DNA from: CAZCGA01 sp964498075
GTDB lineage: Bacteria; Desulfobacterota; Binatia; HRBIN30
Reading direction: 5' to 3'
Assembly (NCBI GenBank): GCA_964498075.1
Contig: CAZCGA010000016.1
Coordinates: 10,084-74,083, forward strand
Length of the DNA: 64,000 bases
The notes beneath the pieces were generated by a model that made no database searches, was not told where the DNA came from, and worked only from the letters and a program-made list of their open reading frames with translations. Position numbers and translations under genes: made by a program. Below are positions 37,055 through 45,688 of this stretch, piece after piece. Position 1 is the first letter of the stretch, and every line of letters begins with the position of its first letter.

Positions 37055-38383
37055 ATGAATCGTCCGGTAACGATGGAGAAGGTCGTGAACCTCGCCAAGC
37101 GGCGCGGGTTCGCCTTTCAATCGAGCGAGATCTACGGCGGGCTGGCGAGCTGTTGGGACTATGGGCCGGTGGGGGTCGAGCTGAAGCGCAACGTGCGGGA
37201 GGCGTGGTGGCGCGATATGGTGCTCACCCGGTCGGATATCGCCGGCATCGAGTGCGCCATCTTGATGCATCCGCGGGTGTGGGAAGCCTCGGGCCACGTC
37301 GCCGGCTTCACCGACCCGCTGATCGACTGCAAGAAGTGCAAGGCACGCTTCCGCGCCGATCATCTGGCCGACGCGCGCTGCCCCGAGAAGCCGTCCAAGC
37401 ATCCGAGCGAGTGCGGCGGCGAGCTGACCGAGGCGCGGCAGTTCAATCTGATGTTCAAGACCTTCATGGGTCCGGTCGAAGACACGGCCAACGTCGTGTT
37501 CCTGCGGCCGGAGACGGCGCAGGGCATCTTCGTCAACTTCCTGAATGTCGCGAACGCCACGCGCCACAAGATCCCGTTCGGCATCGCCCAGATCGGCAAG
37601 TCGTTCCGCAACGAGATCACGCCGGGGAACTTCCTCTTCCGCACGCGCGAGTTCGAGCAAATGGAGATGGAGTTCTTCGTCAAGCCCGGTGACGACGAGC
37701 GTTGGTTCGACTACTGGAAAGAGGCGCGCCTGAATTGGTACGGCAAGTACGGCATCCGCGCGGAAAACCTGCGGCTGCGGCCGCACGCCGGCGATGAGCT
37801 GGCGCACTACGCCAAGGCGTGCGTCGACGTGGAGTACCAGTTTCCCTTCGGCTGGCAGGAGCTGGAAGGCATCGCCAACCGCACCGACTTCGATCTGAAG
37901 CAGCATACGCAGTACAGCGGCAAGGACCTCTCGTACTTCGACGAGGAGTCGCGCGAGCGCTACATCCCCTACGTGATCGAGCCGGCCGCCGGCGCCGATC
38001 GCGCGACCCTCGCCTTCTTGGTGGATGCGTATGATGAGGACGAAGCCGAAGGGGAGACGCGTGCCGTGCTGCGGTTCCATCCACGCCTCGCCCCGGTGAA
38101 GGCCGCGGTGTTGCCGCTGCTCCGCAAGGATGGGCAGCCGGAAAAGGCGCTGCAGGTGCGCGACATCCTCGCGAAGCACTTCCCGGTGCAGTACGACCAG
38201 GCCGGTTCGATCGGTCGCCGCTATCGGCGCCAGGACGAGATCGGCACGCCCTATGGGATCACCATCGACCACCAGACCATGCAGGATGACACCGTAACCC
38301 TCCGCGACCGCGATTCGATGCAGCAGGATCGGTTGCCGATCGATCGGCTGGTGGAGGAGCTGAAGCACAGGATCGAGGTATGA
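37055..38383 (+). CDS. glyS: Glycine-tRNA ligase (single-chain alpha2 type)
   Basis: 442 aa class II aminoacyl-tRNA synthetase of the bacterial/eukaryal homodimeric type. Motif regions visible: VNLAKRRGFAFQSSEIYGGLASCWDYGPVGVELKRNV at the start; a zinc-like insert CKKCKARF; motif 2 in IAQIGKSFRNEITPGNFLFRTREFEQMEMEFFV; motif 3 with FGWQELEGIANRTDFDLKQH; and a C-terminal anticodon-binding domain (LAPVKAAVLPLLRKDG). It attaches glycine to its tRNA. It is coupled to ppdK by ATGA overlap, an uncommon pairing. Confidence 0.95.
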   Translation: MNRPVTMEKVVNLAKRRGFAFQSSEIYGGLASCWDYGPVGVELKRNVREAWWRDMVLTRSDIAGIECAILMHPRVWEASGHVAGFTDPLIDCKKCKARFRADHLADARCPEKPSKHPSECGGELTEARQFNLMFKTFMGPVEDTANVVFLRPETAQGIFVNFLNVANATRHKIPFGIAQIGKSFRNEITPGNFLFRTREFEQMEMEFFVKPGDDERWFDYWKEARLNWYGKYGIRAENLRLRPHAGDELAHYAKACVDVEYQFPFGWQELEGIANRTDFDLKQHTQYSGKDLSYFDEESRERYIPYVIEPAAGADRATLAFLVDAYDEDEAEGETRAVLRFHPRLAPVKAAVLPLLRKDGQPEKALQVRDILAKHFPVQYDQAGSIGRRYRRQDEIGTPYGITIDHQTMQDDTVTLRDRDSMQQDRLPIDRLVEELKHRIEV

Positions 38384-41256
38384 ACCGACGCAGCAAGCAG
38401 CAGGTTCGAGGTTCCAAAGGTTCACGGACTCGCGTGGTGAAGAAACGCTCCGCTGCCAAGACGCTACGAAGCAAGAGGCGCACACGACGCGGGCGCGCCG
38501 CGGCGACGCGACCGAAGCCACCCAAGGCGGTCTACGCCTTCGGCGGCGGCCGCGCCGACGGCAACGCCAAGATGAAGGAATTGCTCGGCGGCAAGGGAGC
38601 CAACCTCCACGAAATGGCCGGGCTGGGACTGCCGGTACCGCCGGGATTCACCATCTCCACTGACGTGTGCACCCACTTCTACGCCAACGGGCGCCGCTAC
38701 CCGAAGGGTCTGCGCGATGAGGTCGGGCGACACCTCGAGCGCGTGGAGGAACTCGTCGGCCGCCGCTTCGGCGATGTGTCCAACCCCTTGTTGGTGTCGG
38801 TGCGTTCCGGGGCGCGTGCCTCGATGCCCGGGATGATGGATACGGTTCTCAACCTCGGTCTCAACGATGAGACCGTGCAGGGGATCATCGCCCTGACCGG
38901 CAATCCACGGTTCGCCTACGACTCGTACCGCCGCTTCGTGGCGATGTACGGCGACGTGGTGCTCGACTTGAAGCCGCAGTCGAAGACCGAGAGCGACCCG
39001 TTCGAGGAGATCCTGGACCGCAAGAAGCAGGCGCGCGGCGTGAAGCTGGACACGGACCTGACGGCAGACGACTTGCGGGAGCTGGTGGCGGAGTTCAAGG
39101 CGGCGATCCGCGAGCGCAAGGGCGTGGCGTTTCCCGACGATCCGCAAGAGCAGCTGTGGGGCGCCGTCGGCGCGGTCTTTGGCTCGTGGATGAACGACCG
39201 GGCGATCGCGTACCGCAAGCTGAACAACATCCCGGCGGACTGTGGCACGGCGGTGAACGTGCAATCGATGGTCTTCGGCAACCTGAGCAGCGACTCCGGC
39301 ACCGGGGTCGCGTTCACGCGTGATCCGGCGAGCGGCGAGAACATCTTTTACGGTGAGTTCTTGATGAACGCGCAAGGCGAGGACGTCGTCGCCGGCACGC
39401 GCACACCGCTGCCCATCGCGGCGCTCGAACGAGAGAACACAACGGTGTACCAGCAACTGGAAAAGATCCGGCGTACGCTCGAACGGCACTACCGGGACGT
39501 CATGGACATCGAGTTCACCATCGAGCAGGGGCAGCTGTACATGCTGCAGTGTCGCGTCGGCAAGCGCACTGGTGGGGCGGCCATCCGCATTGCCATCGAG
39601 ATGGTGAGGGAACGGCTGATCACGCCGCGCGAGGCACTCCTGCGCGTCGAGCCCGAGCAGCTGAACCAGCTGCTGCGTCCGACCTTCGTGGCAGCCGAGA
39701 AGGAGCGGGCGGTGCAGGCGCGGCGTCGCCTGACGAGCGGGCTCAACGCCGGGCCGGGTGCGGCAACCGGGCGGATCGTCTTCCACGCCGAGGACGCCGA
39801 AGCGGCGGTGGCGCGCGGCGAGCAGGTGATCCTCGTGCGGATCGAGACGTCGCCCGAGGACATTCGTGGGATGGCGGTGGCGCAAGGCATCTTGACCGCG
39901 CGCGGCGGCATGACGAGTCACGCGGCGCTGGTCGCCCGGCAGATGGGGAAGGTGTGTGTTGCGGGGTGTGAAGCGTTGGGGATCGACTACGCTGCGGGAA
40001 CGATGCGCGTTGCCGGCATCGACACGGTGCTGAAGGGCGGCGACGACATTTCGATCGACGGCACGACGGGCGAAGTGTTCCTGGGCCGCATCCCGACCGA
40101 GCCCAGCGAGGTGGTCCGGGTGCTCATCGACCGGACCCTCGATCCGGCACAGGCGCCGGTGTACCAGCTGTATGCCCAGATCATGAAGTGGGCCGACCGC
40201 GAGCGCCGCCTCGGTGTGCGTACCAACGCCGACCTGCCTGACCAATGCGCCAACGCGATTGCCTTCGGTGCCGAGGGCGTCGGGTTGTGTCGTACCGAGC
40301 ACATGTTCTTCGGTGAGGGCAAGATCGGTCCGATGCGCGAGATGATTCTGGCGGAGACGACCGACGAGCGGCGCGCCGCGCTGGCGAGGCTGCTGCCTTT
40401 GCAACGGAAGGACTTCGAGGGAATTTTCCGCGTCATGGACGGTCGTCCAGTGACCATCCGCACCATCGACCCGCCGTTGCATGAGTTCCTGCCGCACGAC
40501 GAGGCCGGGCAGCGCCTGTTGGCGGCGGAGATGGGCATCCCGGTGGAGCGCGTCCACGCGCGCGTCGAGGCGTTGCACGAGTTCAACCCGATGCTCGGCT
40601 TTCGCGGGTGTCGTCTGGGAATCATCTATCCGGAGATCACTGAGATGCAGGTACGCGCCATCTTCGAGGCGGCGGTGAACGTCATTCACTCCGGCATCAA
40701 GGCTGTACCCGAGGTGATGATTCCGCTGGTTGGGCACGTGAAGGAGCTCAAGCTCCAGGGGGACATCGTCCGGCGCGTCGCGGGCCAGGTGATGGCGGAG
40801 CGGGGTGTACGCTTCAAGTATACCGTCGGCACGATGATTGAAGTGCCGCGTGGTGCGCTGACGGCGGACGCGATCGCGAGCGTCGCGGAGTTCTTCTCGT
40901 TCGGGACCAACGATCTGACGCAGATGACGCTGGGGGTGTCGCGTGATGATGCGGCGCGGTTCCTCGTGCCCTACGTGCGCGAGTTCGAGATCTATCTCCG
41001 CGATCCTTTCGAGTCGATCGACCCTGAGGGCGTGGGTGCGCTCATTCGCATCGCTGTGGAGAAGGGGCGGAGCACGCGGGCGCAGTTGAAGGTGGGGATT
41101 TGCGGTGAGCATGGTGGTGACCCGGAGTCGGTGAAGTTCTGCGATCGAGTCGGTCTCGACTACGTGTCATGTTCTCCCTTCCGTGTGCCGATCGCTCGTC
41201 TGGCGGCGGCGCATGCGGCGCTCGGTGCCGGCCCGGCCGGTGGTGACCGAGCCTAG
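38380..41256 (+). CDS. ppdK: Pyruvate, phosphate dikinase with a basic N-terminal extension
   Basis: 958 aa. It converts pyruvate, ATP and phosphate to PEP, AMP and PPi, or the reverse in glycolysis. The nucleotide-binding domain starts at VYAFGGGRADGNAKMKELLGGKGANLHEMAGLGLPVPPGFTI and includes SVRSGARASMPGMMDTVLNLGL. The phosphohistidine swivel domain has GGMTSHAALVARQMGKVCV. The C-terminal PEP-binding barrel carries LCRTEHMFF, RGCRLGI and the active-site Cys in YVSCSPFRVPIARLAAA. The first ~48 residues are a Lys/Arg-rich tail not needed for the fold. No alternative start lies closer to the conserved beginning. Confidence 0.95.
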   Translation: MNRRSKQQVRGSKGSRTRVVKKRSAAKTLRSKRRTRRGRAAATRPKPPKAVYAFGGGRADGNAKMKELLGGKGANLHEMAGLGLPVPPGFTISTDVCTHFYANGRRYPKGLRDEVGRHLERVEELVGRRFGDVSNPLLVSVRSGARASMPGMMDTVLNLGLNDETVQGIIALTGNPRFAYDSYRRFVAMYGDVVLDLKPQSKTESDPFEEILDRKKQARGVKLDTDLTADDLRELVAEFKAAIRERKGVAFPDDPQEQLWGAVGAVFGSWMNDRAIAYRKLNNIPADCGTAVNVQSMVFGNLSSDSGTGVAFTRDPASGENIFYGEFLMNAQGEDVVAGTRTPLPIAALERENTTVYQQLEKIRRTLERHYRDVMDIEFTIEQGQLYMLQCRVGKRTGGAAIRIAIEMVRERLITPREALLRVEPEQLNQLLRPTFVAAEKERAVQARRRLTSGLNAGPGAATGRIVFHAEDAEAAVARGEQVILVRIETSPEDIRGMAVAQGILTARGGMTSHAALVARQMGKVCVAGCEALGIDYAAGTMRVAGIDTVLKGGDDISIDGTTGEVFLGRIPTEPSEVVRVLIDRTLDPAQAPVYQLYAQIMKWADRERRLGVRTNADLPDQCANAIAFGAEGVGLCRTEHMFFGEGKIGPMREMILAETTDERRAALARLLPLQRKDFEGIFRVMDGRPVTIRTIDPPLHEFLPHDEAGQRLLAAEMGIPVERVHARVEALHEFNPMLGFRGCRLGIIYPEITEMQVRAIFEAAVNVIHSGIKAVPEVMIPLVGHVKELKLQGDIVRRVAGQVMAERGVRFKYTVGTMIEVPRGALTADAIASVAEFFSFGTNDLTQMTLGVSRDDAARFLVPYVREFEIYLRDPFESIDPEGVGALIRIAVEKGRSTRAQLKVGICGEHGGDPESVKFCDRVGLDYVSCSPFRVPIARLAAAHAALGAGPAGGDRA

Positions 41257-41418
41257 CCCGCGCCACGAGGCGGGGGCCGGCCGGTTGCCGACGATGCGGA
41301 GAGCGCTCCCTTCTGCACAACGGCTGAAGTCGTAACGGTTCCGAGGCGCCTGAGAACCCGTGTGTCAGTAGCGTGACGCACTGGTACTGACCGTGCTAGA
41401 AGGATTCTGGGGTCGCTT

Positions 41419-43113
41419 ATGAGCACACGTCTGGGCGAGTTGCTGGTAAAGCGCGGGCTCATCACACCGGCGCAGCTCACGAAGGCGGCGGAGGAGCGGG
41501 AGACGGGCGGGGGTGCGCTCACCGCCGTGTTGGTGAAGCTGGGGTTCCTCAGCGAGGCCGATCTCGTTGGTTGTCTCCAAAAGGAGTACCACCTTTCGCT
41601 GGTGGATCCATCCGCCATGAATCTTCCGGCCGAGGTCTTGCGGTTGATTCCGGCCACGTTGGTGCAGCGCCACCATCTGATTCCGATCAATTTGAGCGGA
41701 TCGTCCTTGACGGTGGCGATGTCCGACCCGTCGAACCTGGTGGCGATCAACGAAGTGAAGTTTCTGACTGGGTACGACGTGAAGGTCACCGTGGCAAACG
41801 TGTCGTCGATTGCCGCGGCGATCGAGCAGCACTTCGGGGGCGATGATCACTACGATGATGTGCTCACGGAGTTAGAGGAAGAGGACGTCGAGCTCGTTGA
41901 CAGTGACGAGGAGATCGACCTCAAGGAGTTGGAGCGTGCCACCGAGGATGCGCCGGTGGTCCGGCTGGTCAACGCTGTCCTCACCAGCGCAATCAAGCGA
42001 CGCGCCAGTGACGTCCACCTCGAGCCGTACGAGCGCCTGTTTCGGGTACGGTTCCGTGTCGACGGTGTGCTGGAGGAGATCATGCGGCCGCCGTTGAAGC
42101 TGAAGAACGCCATTACCTCACGCGTCAAGGTCATGGCGTCACTCGACATTGCGGAGCGGCGCCTGCCGCAAGACGGTCGCATCAAGCTGAAGCTGGGGCG
42201 GGGTCAGGAGATGGATTTCCGCGTCTCCGTGCTGCCAACGCTGTTCGGAGAGAAAATCGTGCTCCGGTTGCTCGACAAGTCGAACCTGCAGCTTGACATG
42301 ACGAAGCTGGGGTTCGAGGAGTCGGCGCTCAACGACTTCAAAGACGCCATCTCGAAGCCGTACGGGATGGTTTTGGTAACGGGACCCACGGGCAGCGGGA
42401 AGACGACGACCCTCTACTCCGCGCTCTCGGAGCTCAACAAGATCTCGTCGAACATCTCGACCGCGGAGGATCCGGTGGAGTTCAATCTGGTGGGCATCAA
42501 TCAGGTCCAGGTCCACGAAGAGATTGGGTTCAACTTCGCGGCAGCGTTGCGCTCCTTCCTGCGTCAGGATCCGGACATCATCATGGTTGGTGAGGTTCGC
42601 GACTTCGAAACCGCCGAGATCGCCATCAAGGCTGCACTGACGGGTCATCTCGTCTTGAGTACGCTGCACACGAACGACGCGCCGTCGACGATCAATCGCC
42701 TCTTGAACATGGGTGTTGAGCCGTTCCTGGTGGCGTCGTCGGTGAACCTGATTCTCGCGCAGCGGCTTGCGCGTCTTACCTGTTCCCATTGCCGCGAACC
42801 GGTGGAGTTGCCCCCCCAGGCATTGCTGGACATCGGCGTGTCGCGCGAGGAGGTTGGCACGTTCACTTGCATGAGCGGGGTCGGCTGCGCGCAGTGCAAC
42901 GGGACCGGCTATCGGGGACGGATCGCCTTGTATGAAGTGATGCCCGTGAGCGAAGAGCTGCGCGACTTGGTCCTCAACGGCGCATCGGCGTCGGAGGTCA
43001 AGCGTTGTGCGGTGAATCTCGGCATGAAGACGCTGCGCCAGAGTGCTTTGAGCAAGCTGAAGGAAGGGCTGACGACGGTTGCGGAAGTGGTTCGCGTGAC
43101 GATGCCGGATTAG
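41419..43113 (+). CDS. pilB: Type IV pilus assembly ATPase PilB
   Basis: 564 aa. The N-terminal MshEN/T2SSE domain (TRLGELLVKRGLITPAQLTKAAEERETGGG) precedes the GspE core. Landmarks: RASDVHLEPYERLFRVRFRVDGVLEE; Walker A GPTGSGKTTTLYSAL; Asp box TAEDPVEFNL; Walker B IIMVGEVRDFETAEIA; His box TGHLVLSTLHTNDAPSTI. The C-terminal zinc-binding tetracysteine CSHC..CAQC follows. It drives pilus extension. It is followed ten bases later by pilT and then pilC, so the cluster is an operon. Confidence 0.94.
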   Translation: MSTRLGELLVKRGLITPAQLTKAAEERETGGGALTAVLVKLGFLSEADLVGCLQKEYHLSLVDPSAMNLPAEVLRLIPATLVQRHHLIPINLSGSSLTVAMSDPSNLVAINEVKFLTGYDVKVTVANVSSIAAAIEQHFGGDDHYDDVLTELEEEDVELVDSDEEIDLKELERATEDAPVVRLVNAVLTSAIKRRASDVHLEPYERLFRVRFRVDGVLEEIMRPPLKLKNAITSRVKVMASLDIAERRLPQDGRIKLKLGRGQEMDFRVSVLPTLFGEKIVLRLLDKSNLQLDMTKLGFEESALNDFKDAISKPYGMVLVTGPTGSGKTTTLYSALSELNKISSNISTAEDPVEFNLVGINQVQVHEEIGFNFAAALRSFLRQDPDIIMVGEVRDFETAEIAIKAALTGHLVLSTLHTNDAPSTINRLLNMGVEPFLVASSVNLILAQRLARLTCSHCREPVELPPQALLDIGVSREEVGTFTCMSGVGCAQCNGTGYRGRIALYEVMPVSEELRDLVLNGASASEVKRCAVNLGMKTLRQSALSKLKEGLTTVAEVVRVTMPD

Positions 43114-43123
43114 AGTGTCGGCC

Positions 43124-44366
43124 ATGGCAGATAGCGAATCGAGCGTCGAAGACGCGCAAGGTGGCGCGGCCCTCAGCATCCAGGGTTTTCTGCGGCTCGT
43201 CGTGGAACGGGGGGCGACGGATCTTCACATCTCGGCCGAGAGTCCGCCGTTGATGCGGATAGACGGTGAGTTGACAGCGCTTCCCGTACCGCCGCTGTCG
43301 GCAAACGAGACGAAGAACCTCTGTTACAGCCTGTTGACGGACAGCCAGCGCCACCGGTTTGAAGAGGAGAACGAGCTGGACTTTTCGTTTGGCATTCGCG
43401 GGCTGAGCCGGTTCCGTGGCAACCTCTTCGTACAGAAGGGTGCTGTTGGCGGAGCCTTTCGGATGATTCCCTACGAGGTGCGCGGATTAGCGGAGCTCGG
43501 GCTGCCGCGCATTGTGAGCGAGCTGACGAAATTGCCGCGGGGGTTGGTGTTGGTCACTGGGCCGACCGGGAGCGGCAAATCAACAACACTTGCATCGATG
43601 ATCGACAAGATCAACCGCGAGCGCCGGGAGCACATCGTTACCGTGGAGGATCCGATCGAGTTCGTCCATGAGCATCGCAAGTGTCTCGTCAATCAGCGCG
43701 AGGTGTTTGCGGATACGCATGGCTTTGGAAACGCGTTGCGGCACGTGCTGCGGCAGGATCCGGACGTGGTGCTGATCGGCGAAATGCGGGATCTCGAAAC
43801 CGTCGCCTCGGCGCTCACGGTGGCGGAAACGGGGCACTTGGTCCTGTCGACGCTGCACACGAATTCGGCTGTGCAGACGATCAATCGCATCATCGACATC
43901 TTCCCCTCGGATCAGCAGCCGCAGATTCGCGCGCAGCTGTCGCTCTACAAGCGCCTGGGTCTCGATCCTGTGCTGTGGCCGCGCAACGCGGGCTCGTATC
44001 CAGGCTACGTCTTCACCGACGAGCCGCTCCGGCTGGCGGCCGGGCACTTCGGCCTGGNNNNNNNNNNAGGCTGTCGTTTCGCAGCAACTGATCCCGCGGC
44101 TCGATGGGCGCGGCCGCGTGCTCTCGGTCGAGGTCATGATCCCCAATCCGGCGATCCGCAATCTGATTCGCGAGTCGAAGATCCACCAGATCTACTCGCA
44201 GCTGCAGGTTGGACAGCTCAAATTTGGGATGCAGACCATATCGCAGTCCCTGACGGATCTCTACCAGCGGCGGTTGATCTCCTACGAAGAGGCCCTAGGC
44301 CACGCGACAGAGCCCGACGAGGTGCGCGGGATGCTGGGGCCCCCGCCAGGTGGCGGTCGCCGCTAA
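43124..44366 (+). CDS. pilT: Twitching motility ATPase PilT, interrupted by a chimeric tail and a scaffold gap
   Basis: Retraction ATPase. Residues 1-273 from ATG 43124 are a normal PilT: IQGFLRLVVERGATDLHISAESPPLMRIDGEL, Walker A TGPTGSGKSTTLA, Asp box VEDPIEFVHEH, Walker B VVLIGEMRDLET and LSTLHTNSAVQTINRIIDIFPSDQQPQIRAQLS. Then 115 bases do not match PilT, followed by ten Ns. After the gap another frame restores AVVSQQLIPRLDGRGR and the PilT C-terminal IHQIYSQLQVGQ with the AIRNLIRE motif, ending at 44366. Closing with about four residues would give ~376 aa, a normal length. The break is almost certainly an assembly fault. Confidence 0.85.
43943..44057 (+). other. Sequence foreign to pilT at a contig end (probable chimera)
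   Basis: It lies between the normal PilT residue serine 273 and the N-run. In frame it reads LYKRLGLDPVLWPRN and then SYPGYVFTDEPLRLAAGHFG, which has no place in PilT. It looks like a piece of another coding gene. The PilT text resumes right after the gap with only about four residues missing. Confidence 0.75.
44058..44067. other. Assembly gap (10 N) inside pilT
   Basis: Third 10-N run in the window. The downstream side is normal pilT from codon GCT at 44070; the upstream side is the foreign 115-base piece. Confidence 0.9.
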
Positions 44367-44467
44367 GCACCTGGCACGCGACGTGCTCCACGCGTAAACA
44401 CAGACAGTGAGAGGCGCGGTGGCTGCTGAGCTTTCCGCGCTTCTCGGCATGGGAGCGAGGTGAAAAA

Positions 44468-45688
44468 ATGGCGGTCTTCAGATGGCAGGGGGTTTCTCCA
44501 CGCGGGGAAGTCTTGGCGGGTGAGATGGAGGCGCCAACCCGCGACGCAGTCTTGGTGCGGTTACGGTCTCAGCGCATTCAACCGATTCCCGCAAAAATCA
44601 AGGAGAAGGGTAAGGGGCTTGATCGCGAGCTGAACATTCCGGGTTTCGGTCAGTCGATCAAGCAACGAGACGTCGTCATCTTCACGCGTCAGTTGGCGAC
44701 GATGATCGATGCCGGGTTGCCGATCGTCCAATGTCTCGATGTCTTGGCGACCCAGTCGCCGAACAAGAAGCTGTGCAGGGTGATTCGGCAGATCAAAGAC
44801 GAAGTTGAGGCCGGCTCGACGTTCACCGACCCCTTGCGGAAGCATCCGAAGCTCTTCGATGACCTGTTCGTGAACATGGTGGCGGCTGGTGAAGTCGGCG
44901 GCATTCTCGACAGCATTTTGCACCGCCTGGCCAGCTACATGGAAAAGGCGATGAAGCTCAAGAGCAAGATCAAGGGGGCGATGATCTATCCAACTACGAT
45001 CGTTACCGTGGCGGTTGGGGTTACGGCCGTACTGCTGATCTTTGTGATCCCGGTATTCGCCGAGCTGTTTTCGAGCTTCGGGCAGGAGCTGCCGGCGCCG
45101 ACGCAGTTCGTCATCAATCTGAGCAACTTCACGATCGCGTACTTCAAGTACCTGGTGGGTGTGCTTGTCGCGATCGCCGTGGTGTGTCGACAAGCGTACC
45201 GAACCGAGGGCGGACGGCTGACCTTCGACCACATGTTTCTGCAATTGCCGGTTTTCGGAGACCTGATTCGCAAGTCATCGGTTGCCCGCTTTACGCGGAC
45301 GCTCAGTACGTTGGTGTCGTCCGGCGTTCCAATCCTGGACGCGTTGGCGATCACGGCGCGTACCGCTGGCAATAAGGTAGTCGAGCGCGCTGTCTTGGCG
45401 ACTCGTGTGAGCATTAGCGAAGGGCGGACGATTGCCGAGCCGCTGGCAGAGAGCAAGGTCTTTCCGCCCATGGTGTGTCAGATGATCGCGGTCGGCGAAA
45501 CAACCGGTGCGCTCGATGCCATGTTGCAGAAGATCGCTGACTTTTACGAGGATGAGGTTGATAACGCGGTCGCGAATCTGACCGCATTGATGGAGCCGAT
45601 GATCATCCTGTTTCTGGGAGTGGTCATTGGAGGTTTGGTCATTTCGATGTATCTGCCGATTTTCAAGCTCGGTTCGGTCATCGGCTGA
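44468..45688 (+). CDS. pilC: Type IV pilus inner membrane platform protein PilC
   Basis: 406 aa GspF/PilC family. Two T2SSF repeats are visible. The first has VIFTRQLATMIDAGLPIVQCLDVLATQSPNKKL and VAAGEVGGILDSILHRLASYMEK. The second has RFTRTLSTLVSSGVPILDALAITARTAGN and IAVGETTGALDAMLQKIADFYEDEV. Three membrane helices are present (TIVTVAVGVTAVLLIFVIPVFAELF; YFKYLVGVLVAIAVVC; IILFLGVVIGGLVISMYLPIF). The start MAVFRWQGVSPRGEVLAGEMEA is usual. It anchors the PilB and PilT motors. It shares one base with the next gene (TGATG). Confidence 0.94.
   Translation: MAVFRWQGVSPRGEVLAGEMEAPTRDAVLVRLRSQRIQPIPAKIKEKGKGLDRELNIPGFGQSIKQRDVVIFTRQLATMIDAGLPIVQCLDVLATQSPNKKLCRVIRQIKDEVEAGSTFTDPLRKHPKLFDDLFVNMVAAGEVGGILDSILHRLASYMEKAMKLKSKIKGAMIYPTTIVTVAVGVTAVLLIFVIPVFAELFSSFGQELPAPTQFVINLSNFTIAYFKYLVGVLVAIAVVCRQAYRTEGGRLTFDHMFLQLPVFGDLIRKSSVARFTRTLSTLVSSGVPILDALAITARTAGNKVVERAVLATRVSISEGRTIAEPLAESKVFPPMVCQMIAVGETTGALDAMLQKIADFYEDEVDNAVANLTALMEPMIILFLGVVIGGLVISMYLPIFKLGSVIG

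Noticed and set aside
36713..38521. 602-codon open frame antisense to glyS
   Set aside because: Shadow of glyS in a high-GC genome; no recognisable domain.
38464..41112. Very long open frame (882 codons) antisense to ppdK
   Set aside because: It mirrors ppdK codon by codon; composition (many His, Arg, Leu) is that of a shadow in GC-rich DNA. The sense gene has all catalytic motifs.
41382..41397. GG-N10-GC sigma-54-like match upstream of pilB
   Set aside because: The predicted transcript would begin about 11 bases before the ATG, after the better ribosome site. Probably a chance match.
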